Shown here piece by piece: positions 1-12,600 of a stretch of DNA of 64,000 bases. The notes under the pieces are model-generated. The model searched no databases. It was given only the letters and a program-made list of their open reading frames with translations, and was not told the DNA's origin. Source of the DNA: Floccularia luteovirens (lineage: Eukaryota; Basidiomycota; Agaricomycetes; Agaricales; Squamanitaceae). The translations under genes were made by a program, and so were the position numbers. The stretch's first letter is position 1. Every line of letters begins with the position of its first letter. The DNA lies in NCBI GenBank assembly GCA_009739215.1, contig VSJF01000012.1:124001-188000 (forward strand), read 5' to 3'.

Positions 1-1224
1 TCCGAGGATGCTAGACATGCAGTGGACTGGACGGCGAGAGGACTTCGAGTTTGGGACATCGAATGCGACGATGGCAGGATTTTGAAGATGGTGCCCGTAC
101 AATTCCTCGTATATTCAGCCGTATTTCTGCACAACGACACACAAGTCGCCTTCTGTGGGCAAGACAAAGCGATTCACATGTGGGATTTGGAATCGGACGA
201 GTGCACTCCAAAAGTCGAACCCGAATCTAGAATCAACCGGGGGGACCGGATTATTGAAGGCATCGCTTTATCTCAGAACGGAAACACGCTTGCATCGTCA
301 ACTGGAGATCTGATCCATTTGTTTGACACGAAATCCTGGGATTTACTTGGTTTGTTCCAAGGCTCCTTTTACATGACCGCATCATTCTCTCCCGATAATC
401 ACCGCCTCTTGACATCATATTCCACAATTAGGATGTTGGACCTATCTTCCGTGTTTTCACCCAAACTACGAATTACGCCAACTCTAGCAATTGTAAAACA
501 CGAGTCAACTATAAATTTCTTAGCTATCTCCTTGGATGGCAAACGTGTAGCTGCCATGTCTCGGGGGACAGTCAGTATCTGGTCTCTCCAATCTGCATCA
601 CTATTTTGCACCATTCAAGGATCTTTCGTTGGCGGCACTACGTTCTCCCCTGATGCACAAAAGATTGCAGTTGGTGAAAATGACAAGATTAGCATATGGG
701 ATATAACGACAACTCAACCTATTTTGATGCAGACCATACCTACTGCACAAAGTGTGGGCGATAGAATCACATGGTCCTCCGATGGATATTGGATTGCTTG
801 TGCGGCATATGGCCCTGATAATATCACTCGAAGGCTGGGTGTATTCGATGCAGTGACAGGTCAACTTGTGGAATATTTAATGCTCAGCAATCAGGAAGCA
901 CTTTGGTCTTTGGAGTTCTCGCATGACAACACTATGCTATGTGCACAATATGGCCTAGATGAAACAATATTCAAGTGGAAGGAAGGGAACCAAGTCAACC
1001 CCGAGCAGCACAGGTGGGAAACGGAAATCAAACGGAGGGAGAAGTTCCACAAAGATGCATGGATTATACGCGAGCCCGATGGAAAGAGGTTATGTTGGGT
1101 ACAGCAGCCATATTCAGAACGTCTGGTGCGGTGGGGTAACTATTATGTTGTGGGACAAGATTCCGGCCGACTGGATATTTTGCATATCGAGGAAAGTTCC
1201 GTAGACGCGGTAAAGAGCTCATAA
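1..1224 (+). CDS. NLR-1: C-terminal WD40 part of a NACHT-WD40 STAND protein, cut by left edge
   Basis: The reading frame is open from base 1 and ends at a TAA at 1222-1224. It aligns along its whole length with the last two thirds of the WD40 exon of the complete paralogues in this window, starting inside the fourth blade (the stretch around LRVWDIECDDG). About nine WD40-type blades remain, each ending in motifs such as MWDLESDE, SIWSLQSA or SIWDITTT. The end carries the family's conserved tail, GKRLCWVQQPY followed by a G-rich last blade and DILHIEESS. In STAND proteins this C-terminal propeller is the ligand-sensing part. The N-terminal and NACHT parts must lie left of the window. No frame break is visible. 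It is the first of eight related genes and is oriented like NLR-2. Confidence 0.85.
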   Translation, partial: SEDARHAVDWTARGLRVWDIECDDGRILKMVPVQFLVYSAVFLHNDTQVAFCGQDKAIHMWDLESDECTPKVEPESRINRGDRIIEGIALSQNGNTLASSTGDLIHLFDTKSWDLLGLFQGSFYMTASFSPDNHRLLTSYSTIRMLDLSSVFSPKLRITPTLAIVKHESTINFLAISLDGKRVAAMSRGTVSIWSLQSASLFCTIQGSFVGGTTFSPDAQKIAVGENDKISIWDITTTQPILMQTIPTAQSVGDRITWSSDGYWIACAAYGPDNITRRLGVFDAVTGQLVEYLMLSNQEALWSLEFSHDNTMLCAQYGLDETIFKWKEGNQVNPEQHRWETEIKRREKFHKDAWIIREPDGKRLCWVQQPYSERLVRWGNYYVVGQDSGRLDILHIEESSVDAVKSS

Positions 1225-2805
1225 ACTACGCATATAATAGATGGTTCACACTGATAATGTACATATTACACAAAGTCTCTTATAAACTTAAAACCTCATG
1301 TCATGTGATGTTTCCAGTTGTATGGGAGTTTAAGTGCTGATAATGCAAAAACTACCCTGGGACCTTCATCTATATACTAGTGCTGAATTCATGTTGGGTC
1401 CTGCTCAGTAGTATCAGTTTCCATCAATAGTAGTAAAGCATGACTCACCCATAAGTTTTGTAGTTATTTCCTCAGACGGTGGTGACCGGTGACATATTGC
1501 AGCTGGGTCTTGCAATGTAGTCGGCATCTGGTCATTCTAATTTAGTCAAACATTTTCAAACTTGCTGCGCAGTCCTCTATGTGGGAGATTGAGTCAGGTG
1601 AACGCACAAAGTGCCCATTTATTTAGTTTTTACTAGAAAAACAACTTATAACCCAAAACTGCTCGTGTACATTTTCTAGAAAAATAATTCTTACTGGTAC
1701 TGTAAAATGCCTTGAATTCAATGAATTCAAATTTTTGCTTGCGATTAACACTGGATTAACTGAGGTATGCGTAGATTTGTTGCGCTGTTGGGAATGCAGG
1801 TTGATAATACGTTAAGCCGCACGGCGAAGGCGACGATGATGCACTAAAGAAGCTCCAGATATCCCGATGAGGGTGTATGTGTTGTTAGGTACGGGTTATG
1901 ACCTTTTCGAATTCGAGTATAGTCGATGACCGTCAAAATTACTAGCACATCGTATTAGACAAACTAAGCCACATTATGTGTCCTCCATTGGACTTTGAAG
2001 AATTTGGAGAGGAGTAACATGGAAAATAAATTGCACCCACAACTTCTTAAAGCGGGGAGATGGTGGTAGTGGGGATGACGGCGAGGGAACATTGTCGCTC
2101 ATGTGAATGTGTGACGTTGGCATTTTCGGGTGGTGCCGTCGAGGATATACTAGTACTACATGTACTACATTCTACTCAACAAGATGCTGGGGCCTACAAG
2201 ACAATATGCCGAGGCACCTGACTACAAATTTTCAAGAGAATCGGACAAGAACCCGTGGAACCCGGCAGGGTTTGCTAAAAACTTTGCAATTCCCTGCCGT
2301 TGTTAGTAATTACATTCAGGAAGTTATAGTAATACTATCATCAAAACTATCGCAAGTTTGCGAGGCGCCTAATCATCGCAGGGTCGTGCATAGGTATTGG
2401 AGACGACATCACATTATAAGTATTCTCTGACTCATTCCACTACTGAATCATCCCAAGAATCTCCAGTGTTCATTGACTCTGTTCACTACAGTATTCGTAC
2501 CAATTTGGTAAGTTTTAGTCGTTAATCATTGTTGGATCTTTCAGTATTTAAAGTTCTTATGTTTTTGAATTCGATTTAGCCACAGCTCAGGCAACCTGTC
2601 AAATCGGGCATGTGAAAATGGTGACCTCACCCCTGCCACTCAGGGAGAACTCGTGTAAACTGTTTATTGGAAGCATTGAATGGCCTCACTCATCCTTAAC
2701 CACCGTCATACTCAAATCAAGTTCAGACACTTATTCTTCGAAACATCTTGTCCAACATCACGACAAAAACCAAATAAATAACCTTCCGTCAAGGAACAAT
2801 CAACA
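1225..2805. other. Intergenic region between NLR-1 and NLR-2
   Basis: No convincing gene is seen. It contains a decayed WD40 relic at 1425-1545 and possibly a second at 1577-1617. The last ~150 bases before 2806 are rich in C and A and are probably the 5' leader of NLR-2. Short open frames at 2107-2430 and 2612-2848 show no recognisable protein. Confidence 0.5.
1425..1545 (+). pseudogene. Decayed WD40 fragment of the NLR family
   Basis: The bases from about 1428 (gtaaagcatgactcaccc) to 1541 (ggcatctggtca) align with the NLR-2 WD40 exon around 6433-6525, including the segment that encodes VKHNSHISFVTISSDG. Translation gives VKHDSPISFVVISSDG and then loses the frame through small indels. A second weaker match at about 1577-1617 resembles the WDLESGECTPK blade. 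That blade lies upstream in an intact gene but here follows the first fragment, so the relic is rearranged or comes from two copies. It is a remnant of a lost array member or of an old local duplication. Confidence 0.6.
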
Positions 2806-5800
2806 ATGTCTCCGTCTAACAAAGATCAACGCATTAACGATGTTTTGACCGCGACAAAGCAGATTCTCGATAATGTAAAGGACCCGCTCGCCTTGGTCCC
2901 TATTCCAGGGTTATCAGGTGCTGTCTCAGCACTGTCCACCCTTGCCGGTATGATTTTGGTGAGTATATGTCGATCCTCTATCTTTCGGCTCCACGCTAAA
3001 ATCGAATGATCCTATTGGATAGATTGCCAGGGGAAATGAGGACACTCGGGAGGACCTGGTTAATAGCATAAAGGAACTCACTTCGGCCATCGAGGAGACA
3101 AAGAAAAAGGCCAAGTCTATCTTGGGTACCAACGACGACAACTTGACACGCATTCGTCTGATAAGCTCGCCAGAGCTGAAGGAGAGGGTTGCTACACTGG
3201 AAAAGTCAGTTGTTATGATCGACAACGTGTATATAACTTATTAACTGGAGATCGTAGGGATCTGAAGGATCTGACGAGCGATGCGAACAATCTAGAGAAA
3301 GGATTCCTTAAGTTGCTGTTAAACAAGAAAAATGCAGATATATTATTGAAGATTAAGACAGGCATTGAAGATGCGACTAGAAAGTTTCAAGTATGCCTAA
3401 GACTCTTATTCATTGATTCTAACTGATGGATGGCGATAATATATAACATAGATACAAGGTGGAATTACAGTTGAAATGCTGATGAATGGTATTGTGGATG
3501 ATATTGAGGTATCTTTTTCTTTCTCCTCCTGTCTAGTCAACCTTACTGACGTCAACCAATAGCATATAAAACGCACACAAAAGCAAGAGCGTGAATCTTT
3601 CTTCCTTTTAAACATTATAACTACCTTCTCACTATCAATCTTGCAGTCGACAAAAGGGCACTGAAAGACCTCCCTCATGTTAATGCTGGTTACACTTCTG
3701 CCTTGAACCCCACAACATCAGGGACACTCCCAGGTACTAGAACTGCGTTGTTAGAAGAGCTGACAGAGTGGTGCCTCCGACCAGACTCTGCTCAAGATAG
3801 TTCTTTCATATATGTCGTCACCGGAGGTGCTGGAACCGGGAAATCAACGATTGCATTCGAAATGTCCCAGAGATTAGAAAGGGCCGGCGCACTCGGGGCC
3901 TCATTCTTCTTCGTTAGTGGCAACGAGAAGTTGAATACAGCAAATTATGTTCCAACAACAATCGCATACCAACTGGCTCACAAACAACAAGATCTATATT
4001 CTCATATGGCAGCAGCTGCTCGACATTATTCCAAGCAGGGAAAAGAGGCTGAACAACTTCAAGTCGATATTGATGATCTTATAGTCAAACCGCTGATGAA
4101 TGTCCATGCATCGCATCGTCCAGTAATTCTCGTTCTCGACGCTCTCGACGAGTGTACCGGAGCAGCTCAAAAAGATGTAGTTCGACTTCTTCACCTGCTT
4201 AGGGAACGGCTTCCCAAGGTTCCATTTCCTGTTCGACTACTTGTGACTACCAGACCGGAAATGCACATTGAGGCTGCTTTCACCACCCAAAGGCTTTCTG
4301 AAGCGTCGAAACCATACAAGTTACACGAAATACCAAGAGGAATTGTTGATGGGGACATAACCCTTTTCTTGGATGCAAAACTAAAGGAACTGAGCTGCTG
4401 GAAAACATTGTTCAGCACCCGTCCTGGTATTATCAAAGACCTTACGGATCTTTCTGCAGGATTGTTTATCTATGCGGATACAGTTGTGAAATTTTTAGGT
4501 AACACCCCAGATCTTGCGGTCAACATTGTGGATGCTCTATTATCCGATAATGCCTCAGGTGCAGCATTCAGCCTGAAGAACCTCGATCGACTGTACATGA
4601 CAGTATTACAGGATGCACTCAATGACGACGACTTTGGTATTCCGGATATGAAGACGTACATTCAAGTTGTGCTCGGTAGTCTTGCTTTGCTTCAGAATCA
4701 TGTGTCTGTTCCGAGCTTGCATGATTTGGTTAATGTTCCGGTGGGGTTCATTCGACATATACTGGGTCGACTTGGTTCAGTAATCCTAAAGCCTGAAACG
4801 GACGATGCTAAGATACGACTGCTACATGCGAGCTTTCCTCAATTCCTCATCGATAGTCATCGTTGCACCGATTCCAGATTCTACGTTGATCCACTTTTAC
4901 ACCACCGTCGCCTCACATCGACCTGTCTGGAAGTAATGACTGAAAGACATCCGCTCAAAAGAAACATTTGCCAGCTGGACGATCCAACGAAGATGAAATC
5001 GGATACTCCTAGTCTGCATGACATCAGCCAGTGTATTCCCTCAAGTCTACAATATTCGTGTGCCCATTGGGCTACACATCTGTCACAATGCAGTGATCCA
5101 GACCCGGACTTTTTGGATGCAGTGACAAAATTTGTGAAAACGAAGTTACTGGTGTGGGTAGAGGCATTGAGCTACATGGGCCGACTTGAAGTTGCTGTTC
5201 CAGCCTTGCTCATAGCGCTATCGTGGTGTGAGGTACGTATTTTTATTAATATATACAGGAGGAACTGATATTTGGCAAAGGTGAATATGCAAGACGATAA
5301 AGTTAAATATGAAGTGCTACAATTGATTGATGACACACACCGCATAGTTCTGCAATGCTATGCACCTATCAACGACTGTCCCGAACACCTGTATATATCT
5401 GCATCTCTCCTAGCACCATCAACTGTCTCCATACCGCAGCACAACAAATCTAACAACCATCCCATCATAAAGGCAATTACACCTCGAGATTCGGCATGGG
5501 GTGGATGTCTGCACACAATTCCAAGGTATTCGGTCGACTGCCGTGCAATGCTTTCCCCTGATGGTAGCTTAATTGCTTCCGGATCACGGAATGGGGAGGT
5601 GTGTATTTGGGACGCCAGTATCGGTTTACCAAAGAGGACGTTAGCGGGGCATACCAAAAATGTGCTCTGTCTTGCATGGTCGCCTGACGGGCAGTCACTT
5701 GCCTCTGGTTCTGCCGATGGGACGATTCGTGTGTGGAATGTTACATCCGGTGCACAGGTACATATTGAAGCTACGCAATGGAGAAGTCAAGTATATACTA

Positions 5801-7167
5801 TCTCATGGAGTCTAGACGGAAGGCAGCTTGTTACTGGGGCTAACCCAGGTGGGGTGCGGGTGTGGGACATTGTAGTTGGTGAAGAATTGAAGTGGAGGAC
5901 AACAGTTTATGCAATCCAGCGGGTGATGACCATATCCACAGATGCTAGACTTGTAGTAGACCAGATAGCCGGGGGGAAACTTCGCCTTTGGGACATCGAA
6001 TGCGACAGTGGCCGGCTTCTGAAGGAGTTGCACATACGATTTACTGTAGGTTCTGTTGTGTTTCTGCATGGCGACACACAGGTTGCCTTCTGTGGGTTAG
6101 ACAAGGCGATTCATGTATGGAACCTGGAATCGGGCAGGTGCACTCCCAAAGTCGAACTTGAATCTAGAATCACTCAGAAGGGCAAGACTGTCATCAATGG
6201 TATCGCTCTATCTCAAAACGGCGACATTCTTGCCTCCTCCACTCTTGATCGAATCCACTTCTTTAACACGAAATCCTGGAATTCACTTGGTTCTTTCCAA
6301 GGTTCCTTTTATCTTGGCGCATCATTCTCTCCCGATGATCGCCGCCTCCTCATATCAGAAAACACAATCAATATGTGGGATTTGACTTCTGTGCTTGCCC
6401 CAAAACCACGTGTCATCTCACCTACTCTACCAATTGTAAAGCACAACTCACATATCAGTTTCGTAACTATCTCCTCAGACGGTGAACGTGTAGCGGCAAA
6501 GTCTCGCGGTATGGTCAGTATCTGGTCTCTCCAATCTGGGTTACTATTTTGCACCATTCAAGGCACTTTCACTGGTGGTACTGCGTTTTCCCCTGACGCA
6601 CAAAAGATTGCAGTTGGTGAAACCAACAAGATTAGCATATGGGATATCGCGACAACTCAACCTACTTTGACGCGGAGCATACCTACTGCACACAGTAACG
6701 GCGATAAAATTACATGGTCCCCGGATGGGCATTGGATTGCTTGTGTGGCATATAGCCCCAACAATATTACTCGAAGGCTAGGTGTATTCGACGCAGTGAC
6801 AGGTCAACTTGTGAAACATCTGGTGCTCAGCAATCAGGAGGAGCTTTGGTCTGTGGAGTTTTCACATGACAACACTATGTTATATGCACGATCTGGAAAT
6901 GACGAAACAATATTCAAGTGGAAGGAAGGGGAAAAAGTTAACTTCGAGGAGCATAGATGGGAAACGGACAACAAACGGAGGGAGAAGTTCCACAAAGACG
7001 CATGGATTACACGTGAGCGCGATGGAAAGAGACTATGTTGGGTACAGCAGCTATATCCCAATTGTCTTGCCCGGTGGGGCAATTATTATGCTATAGGTCA
7101 AGAATCAGGTCGGTTAGATATTTTGCATATCGAGGATAGTTCTGTAGATGCAGTAATGAGCGCTTAA
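2806..7167 (+). CDS. NLR-2: complete NACHT-WD40 STAND (NLR-like) protein, type A N-terminus
   Basis: Seven exons are read as 2806-2958, 3023-3204, 3258-3390, 3452-3508, 3563-3590, 3647-5232 and 5281-7167. All phases agree, giving about 1341 aa. Residues 1-185 form a helical domain beginning MSPSNKDQRIND with the motif VPIPGLSGAV. The NACHT module follows with a P-loop (GGAGTGKST), a Walker B (LVLDALDEC) and a sensor-like LLVTTRPEMH. Exon 7 encodes about 12 WD40-type blades and the conserved tail GKRLCWVQQ...DILHIED. STAND NTPases switch from an ADP-bound rest state to an oligomer when the repeats bind a ligand; in fungi they act in non-self recognition and programmed cell death. That role here is inferred. 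It has the type A N-terminus but the type 2 C-terminal NACHT half, and its NACHT is the most divergent of the array. A 48-nt intron separates NACHT from WD40. Confidence 0.88.
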
Positions 7168-7771
7168 AACTATTGCGTTTGTATTGTTCATGGTCTACAT
7201 CTCTCGAAACTTCGCAATGTGGACCTTTGGTTTATAAGTCCAGAGTGGCATATCGTGACACGTTTGATTGCATATCTTCCGGAATGTCTTTGTTTGTCCG
7301 GGCGCTTACAGTGGAACGACTGTTTTGGTAGAACAAGTCCGACTCATCAGTCATTCGGTTTTATCTACTAGTAGAAGTACATTACCCACGTCTAAAGTAC
7401 CACAATTGGCCATTGGGCTGACCAGGCGGAATGTTCAACGCGTGCTAGAAGGGATAGGGCAGCGTTAGACTATATACTGTAGGATATATAAAGGATAACC
7501 CACTGGCACACCTCCTGAATATATCATAAATACTGCTGCTACATACTGTATCCGCGAGTCTGCCGAGACTTGGATGGAATTATTCCCATCCACTTTCAAA
7601 CAAAATTTAAAATGGAAGAGATGTGGAAGAGATTATACTGTAATTGTCCCCCCATCCCGGTCAACCAAAAAAATATTACCATCGATGTTACATACATTTA
7701 TATAGGCCAAGTATCATGTGTGTATTTTATGTTCATTAATTTTACCTCGGGCTCAATCTCTGATAACCAAC
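7168..7771. other. Intergenic region between NLR-2 and the F-box gene
   Basis: About 600 bases hold the 3' flank of NLR-2 and the leader of the F-box-type gene. Short frames here (7268-7468, 7570-7800) encode nothing recognisable. No relic or repeat is seen. Confidence 0.4.
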
Positions 7772-8922
7772 ATGACAACCACCACACCAAACCTGCCTAG
7801 TGAACTCATTCAACTTATAGTAGCACACTGTGAAACACACAAACCTACTCTTCTTGTAACAGCTCTGGTATGCAGGTCTTGGCTCACTTTCTCGCGAAAA
7901 ACTCTGTTCGCAAGGATCACATTATGTGGTTTCACTTCTGCGGCTATCTTTGCTCACCTCTTGGAAGCCCCATGTTGTACAATAAACTCATTTATCAAGT
8001 CTCTCTGTTTCGCTTTAAGTGCTGCTGAGCTCGCTCAGATCCTACCCGCTATGAAGAAAATTGATGCGGTTACATCTCTCTGTTTGTGGACTACCGCTAC
8101 ATTTCTGGATCCCATATCCAAAGCAACATCGACTCTCATATCACAACTCTTTAGGGGAATCACTGTTCTCAAGATACATTCTGACTTTTACGACTTTCCT
8201 TCACTGTTATCATTCATGTGCTCTTTTCCAATCCTCGAAGAAGTCATAATAAATGCCAACTGGGAAGGTCCCGCTACACCATGCCCTGGACTTCAGCCCG
8301 CTCCTACCCTTCATGCACTGAAGATATTAAGTTATTCCTCATATATCATCGAGGCATTTGAAAACTTCATAACTCCCCCCGATATTACTCGTTTGTCAAT
8401 AAGTGGGAACAAAGTCAGTGAATTACCTACGATAGCCCGATATTTGCACCACCGAGGTTCGAAATTAGAGCGTTTCACATGGAATGTCGATGTACCTAAT
8501 ATCTTTTTCCTAATATCTGCGGGTAAGTCTCTGTTCATTCGTTCCACCACATAACCTCACGCGCGCCGGCGCAACCATACCCAGGTATTGATTTTAGGCA
8601 TAACACTGGTATCCGATCACTCGTCATTTTTCTAATGGAACAGTTCTCATCAGAAGAGCTTGACCACTTCACAACTCTCTTATCGAAGTTGGCATCACCT
8701 GTTCTAGAAACTATCGAATTACAATTACCGAATCAGCCATCCCATTCCAACTTTGATTGGGCTAGACTGGATAATGTTCTCGCGAACCTTCCTTCAAATT
8801 GCTTGAAGACCATCACCATCCAAGTACCTTCTCGTTTTATTCTTATCGAGGAAGCTTTTTCCAAATGCAGGAAACGGGGGGTCCTTGTAGCCTCGTACTT
8901 AATATATAACTGCAAACGGTAG
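7772..8922 (+). CDS. F-box-like, leucine-rich protein
   Basis: Two exons (7772-8522 and 8585-8922) joined over a 62-nt intron starting gtaagt and ending cccag give 362 aa. The N-terminus reads NLPSELIQLIVAHC followed by LLVTALVCRSWLTFSRKTLF. This is the LP-E---I and VCRSW pattern of an F-box helix bundle as it occurs in the large Agaricomycete F-box/LRR families. The remainder is a series of Leu/Ile-rich segments of roughly 25 residues (for example ITRLSISGNKVSELPTIARYL), consistent with irregular leucine-rich repeats. F-box proteins bring substrates to SCF ubiquitin ligases through Skp1; the substrate cannot be told. The start at 7772 is chosen because the F-box follows within eight residues. 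It sits between the two oppositely oriented arms of the NLR array. Confidence 0.75.
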
Positions 8923-9689
8923 ATGACCTAAATTCACTAAATTATAAACAGAATTTGTTATTACATTCTACAAGTCTTCCGATACTTTCCAAATAGCATT
9001 TTCAATGAATGGGTTTACAGGCTGGCCTTAGGAACCGTTACGAGATCCACCACATATACCGACCCATTTCCAAGAAATAAATAGCAATGAGCGGTATTCT
9101 TTCACGCCCTGTACCGCTGGAAGGTTTATCAGAGAATGACACTATCATATGTGTGATTGTAGTATTTATTGCGAGGTAATTAGACCTGCTAGTTCGAAGA
9201 AAAGTTCAGTTTAATTTAATAAGAGAGTCGGCTCCGTCCACCGCATCCCTATTGTGGGGAGGCTAACCCCTGTGAGTTCGGTAAGGACGAAGGATGACGG
9301 AGAGAAGGCTGAGGGTTTTAGTTATATTTCTTCCGTTGCTTAGAGTGTTTTCGAACAAGGATGCATATAATGTGTGAAAACGGTTACAGGCGTTGAGCAG
9401 TATTTGTAGGAGATGATAGAGAAATTACAGGAAAGTAGTCTGGACAAAGGGAAACGGGTGAAAGGCAACATGTGCGTGCGCGTGCGCGTACAATCTAATC
9501 TTATCTAGAATCATGTGATGAAGAAAGGAGACAGAAACAGAAACGAAACCACGTCCAAGGGTAGCCCAAAGGCCTACCCCACTCTATACACTCAAATAAT
9601 GTTACGAACTGGATAGGACTCCCAAGAACTCCTGACACTAAAAAAAACACAATAATTGGAACATGAACGGTGCTATTATATACAAAAAT
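8923..9689. other. Intergenic region between the convergent F-box gene and NLR-3
   Basis: These are the 3' flanks of two convergent genes, with no gene seen. Bases 9471-9490 form a 20-base strictly alternating purine-pyrimidine tract (tgtgcgtgcgcgtgcgcgta). Confidence 0.45.
9471..9490. repeat. Alternating purine-pyrimidine GC/GT tract
   Basis: Twenty consecutive bases alternate pyrimidine and purine, mostly GC and GT steps. Such tracts are prone to Z-DNA formation and length change. No function is implied. Confidence 0.6.
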
Positions 9690-12600
9690 TTATGAACTTT
9701 TCGTCGTGCCTACAGATTCGGAATCATTCTCGATACGGAAAATGTCTAGCTGGCCTGAATCTCTACCTACAGCATAATAATTGCCCCACTGAGCAAGGCG
9801 ATTTGGATATGGTTGATGTACCCAACACAGCCTCTTTCCGTCTCGCTTGCGTAGAATCCACCCATCCTTGTGGAAACGCATTCGCCGTTCTAGTTCTGTT
9901 TCCCACCTATACTGCTTGAGGTTGACCTGTTCCCCTTCCTTCCATTTGAATATCGCTTCATTCGTGTCGCATTTCGCATATAACATTGTGCTATCATGTG
10001 AGAATTCAAGCCGCCAAAGTTTACCCTTGTTGCTGAGTGTAATATGCTTCGCAACTTTGCCCGTCATGGCATCAAACACACCTAGCCCTCGAGTGTTATC
10101 AGGACCAAATGCTGCACCCGCGACCCATTGTCCGTCCGGGGACCATGCGATTCTATCGTCGTTATCGCTTGCAGTAGATATACTTTGGACCAAAATAGGT
10201 TCGGTTGTGGTAGTATCCCATATGCAAATCTTTCTGACTGCACCAGCAGCTATCTTCTGTCCATCGGGGGAGAAGGTAATAGTACCAAGGAAGTGTCCCC
10301 GGATGATGCAGATAAGTGATCCGGATTGGAGCGACCAGAGACTGATTGCTGTGCGAGACACAGCTGCTACGCGGGCGCCGTCTGGGGAGACGACCACGAA
10401 ATATATAACTGACTCGTGCTTCACAGGCGATGATGATGACAATAGAGTAGAAGAGGTTATTCGTGGTTTTGGTGAAAGCACAGAAGATGAGTCCCAAATC
10501 TCGACTGTAATATGTGACGTCAAGAGGCGGCGATTATCAGGAGAGAATGATGCAGTGCGATGAAAGTAGCCTTGGAAGGAACCAAGTGAATTCCAAGTTT
10601 TCGTGTCGAAAAAATGAATTTTATCCCGAGTAGACGAGGTGAGAATATTTCCGTTTGGTGACGAAGCAATGCCATAGACTACAGTCTTGAGTTCGGACGT
10701 AGATTCTGAACCTAGATTGACTTTGGAAATGCAACCTCCCGACAGCAAGTCCCATACGTAAATTCCCTTATCAGTCCCACAAAAGGCAACCTGTGTGTCG
10801 TTGTGCAGGAATACAGCTGCTCTCACCATAAATTGTACGGGCAACTCTTTGAGAACCTTCCCGTTTTCGCATTCGATGTCCCAAACTCGAAGTGTTCCTT
10901 TGTCTGTCCAGTCTACTGCACGTCCGGCATCTTTGGTAAATACCATCACCGTCTCAACTGCGGGAACCGCCGTCACCCCCCTCAACTCCTTGCCAATTTT
11001 AATGTCCCATACTTGTACCCCACCCGGTTTAGACGCAGTAATGAGTTTTGTGCCGTCCCGACCCCAAGCCATAGCATAAACTGTGCAATCTGTAACCTGC
11101 ACACGCTGAACATGTACCTGGGCACCAGACACAGCATTCCAGACACGAATTGTGCCATCGACCGATCCAGAAGCGAGAGAATGGCCATCCGGTGCCCAAG
11201 AAACACAACGAACACCTTTGGTATGCCCTACCAACGATCTCTTTGACAATCCATTACTTGCATCCCATATGCGCACTGCCCCGTTCCATGACCCAGAGGC
11301 AATTAAACCTCCATCAGGAGAGAGCATTGCGCGACAATCGATCGAATTCATTGGAATGGTGTGAAGACAAGCTCCCCATCCCGAATCTCGGGGTGTCATT
11401 GACTTTACGATGGCATGCTTGTTGGCTGCCGCATCGTAACGGGCAGTTAATGTACATGATGGCGCCAGTGGAAATGCAGAGATATAGAGGTGCTCGGGGC
11501 ATGCATTGATAGGTATGTAACATTGCAAAACTAGGCGGTGTGTATCGTCGATCAGTTGGAGGATCTCATCTCTATCCCCGCCCTGGATATTTGACTTGAT
11601 CCAAAGTATTAGTTAATTTTGTATCTGTATTTCATGCATCATTAAACACATACCTCACACCACGAAAGCGCCCCAAGCAGGCCTGGCACGGCTACCTCAA
11701 GTCGATTCATGTAACTGAGCACCTCTATCCAGACTAGTAGCTTTGTCCTTGCAAAATCTTTCACCGCATCCAAGAGATCCCCACCTGGTTCGTCACATTG
11801 CAATAGATGCGTAGCCCAGTGGACGCACGAATATTGTAGACTCGGGCGGATATATCGCTTGATCGCATCACGCAGACCAGATATATCTGATTTCATTATC
11901 GTCACATCCTCCAGCTCGCAGATGTTTCGTTTCAGCAGTGGCGCCATCACTTCTAGACAGGTTAATGCAAGGCGGCGGTGGTGTATGGGTGGATTAATAT
12001 AGAATATAGGGTCATTGCAGCGTTCGTTATTGGTGAGGAATTGTGGGAAGCTGGAATGGAGTATTCGTATCTCGTCGTCATTTTCAGGTACTACGATCAC
12101 AGAACCAAGACGATGTAAGATGTCTTTGACGCGATTGACATGAACACCAACCAGATCTTGCAAAACTCCAGTGGGAACATGGTCTTGAAGCAAGACAAGG
12201 CCACCTAGCACAAACCGAATATGATTTTCCATGTCGGGAACCTTGAGTCTGTCTTTCAAGGCCTGTTGTAATACCGCCATATATAGTTGGTCAAGATTAA
12301 CAAGACTGAACGCTGCGCCTGATGGGTTATTAGATAGGAGGGCATCGAGAGTCTCAACTGCAAGGTATTGGTTTTCATCTAAGAAACTGACGACCGTGGC
12401 GGCATAAATGAATAAACCGGCCGCACATTTCGTGAGATCTTCAATGATACTAGGGCGTGAATTGTATATCTCCTTGTAGCACTTGAGTACCTGCAGCCGG
12501 GTTTGTAGGAATAGTTTGATATCCGTGTCGACGATAACCCTTGGAATCTCGTGTAACTTGAGTGGCTTGGAAACTTTGCGGATTTCTTCATCATTGAGAG

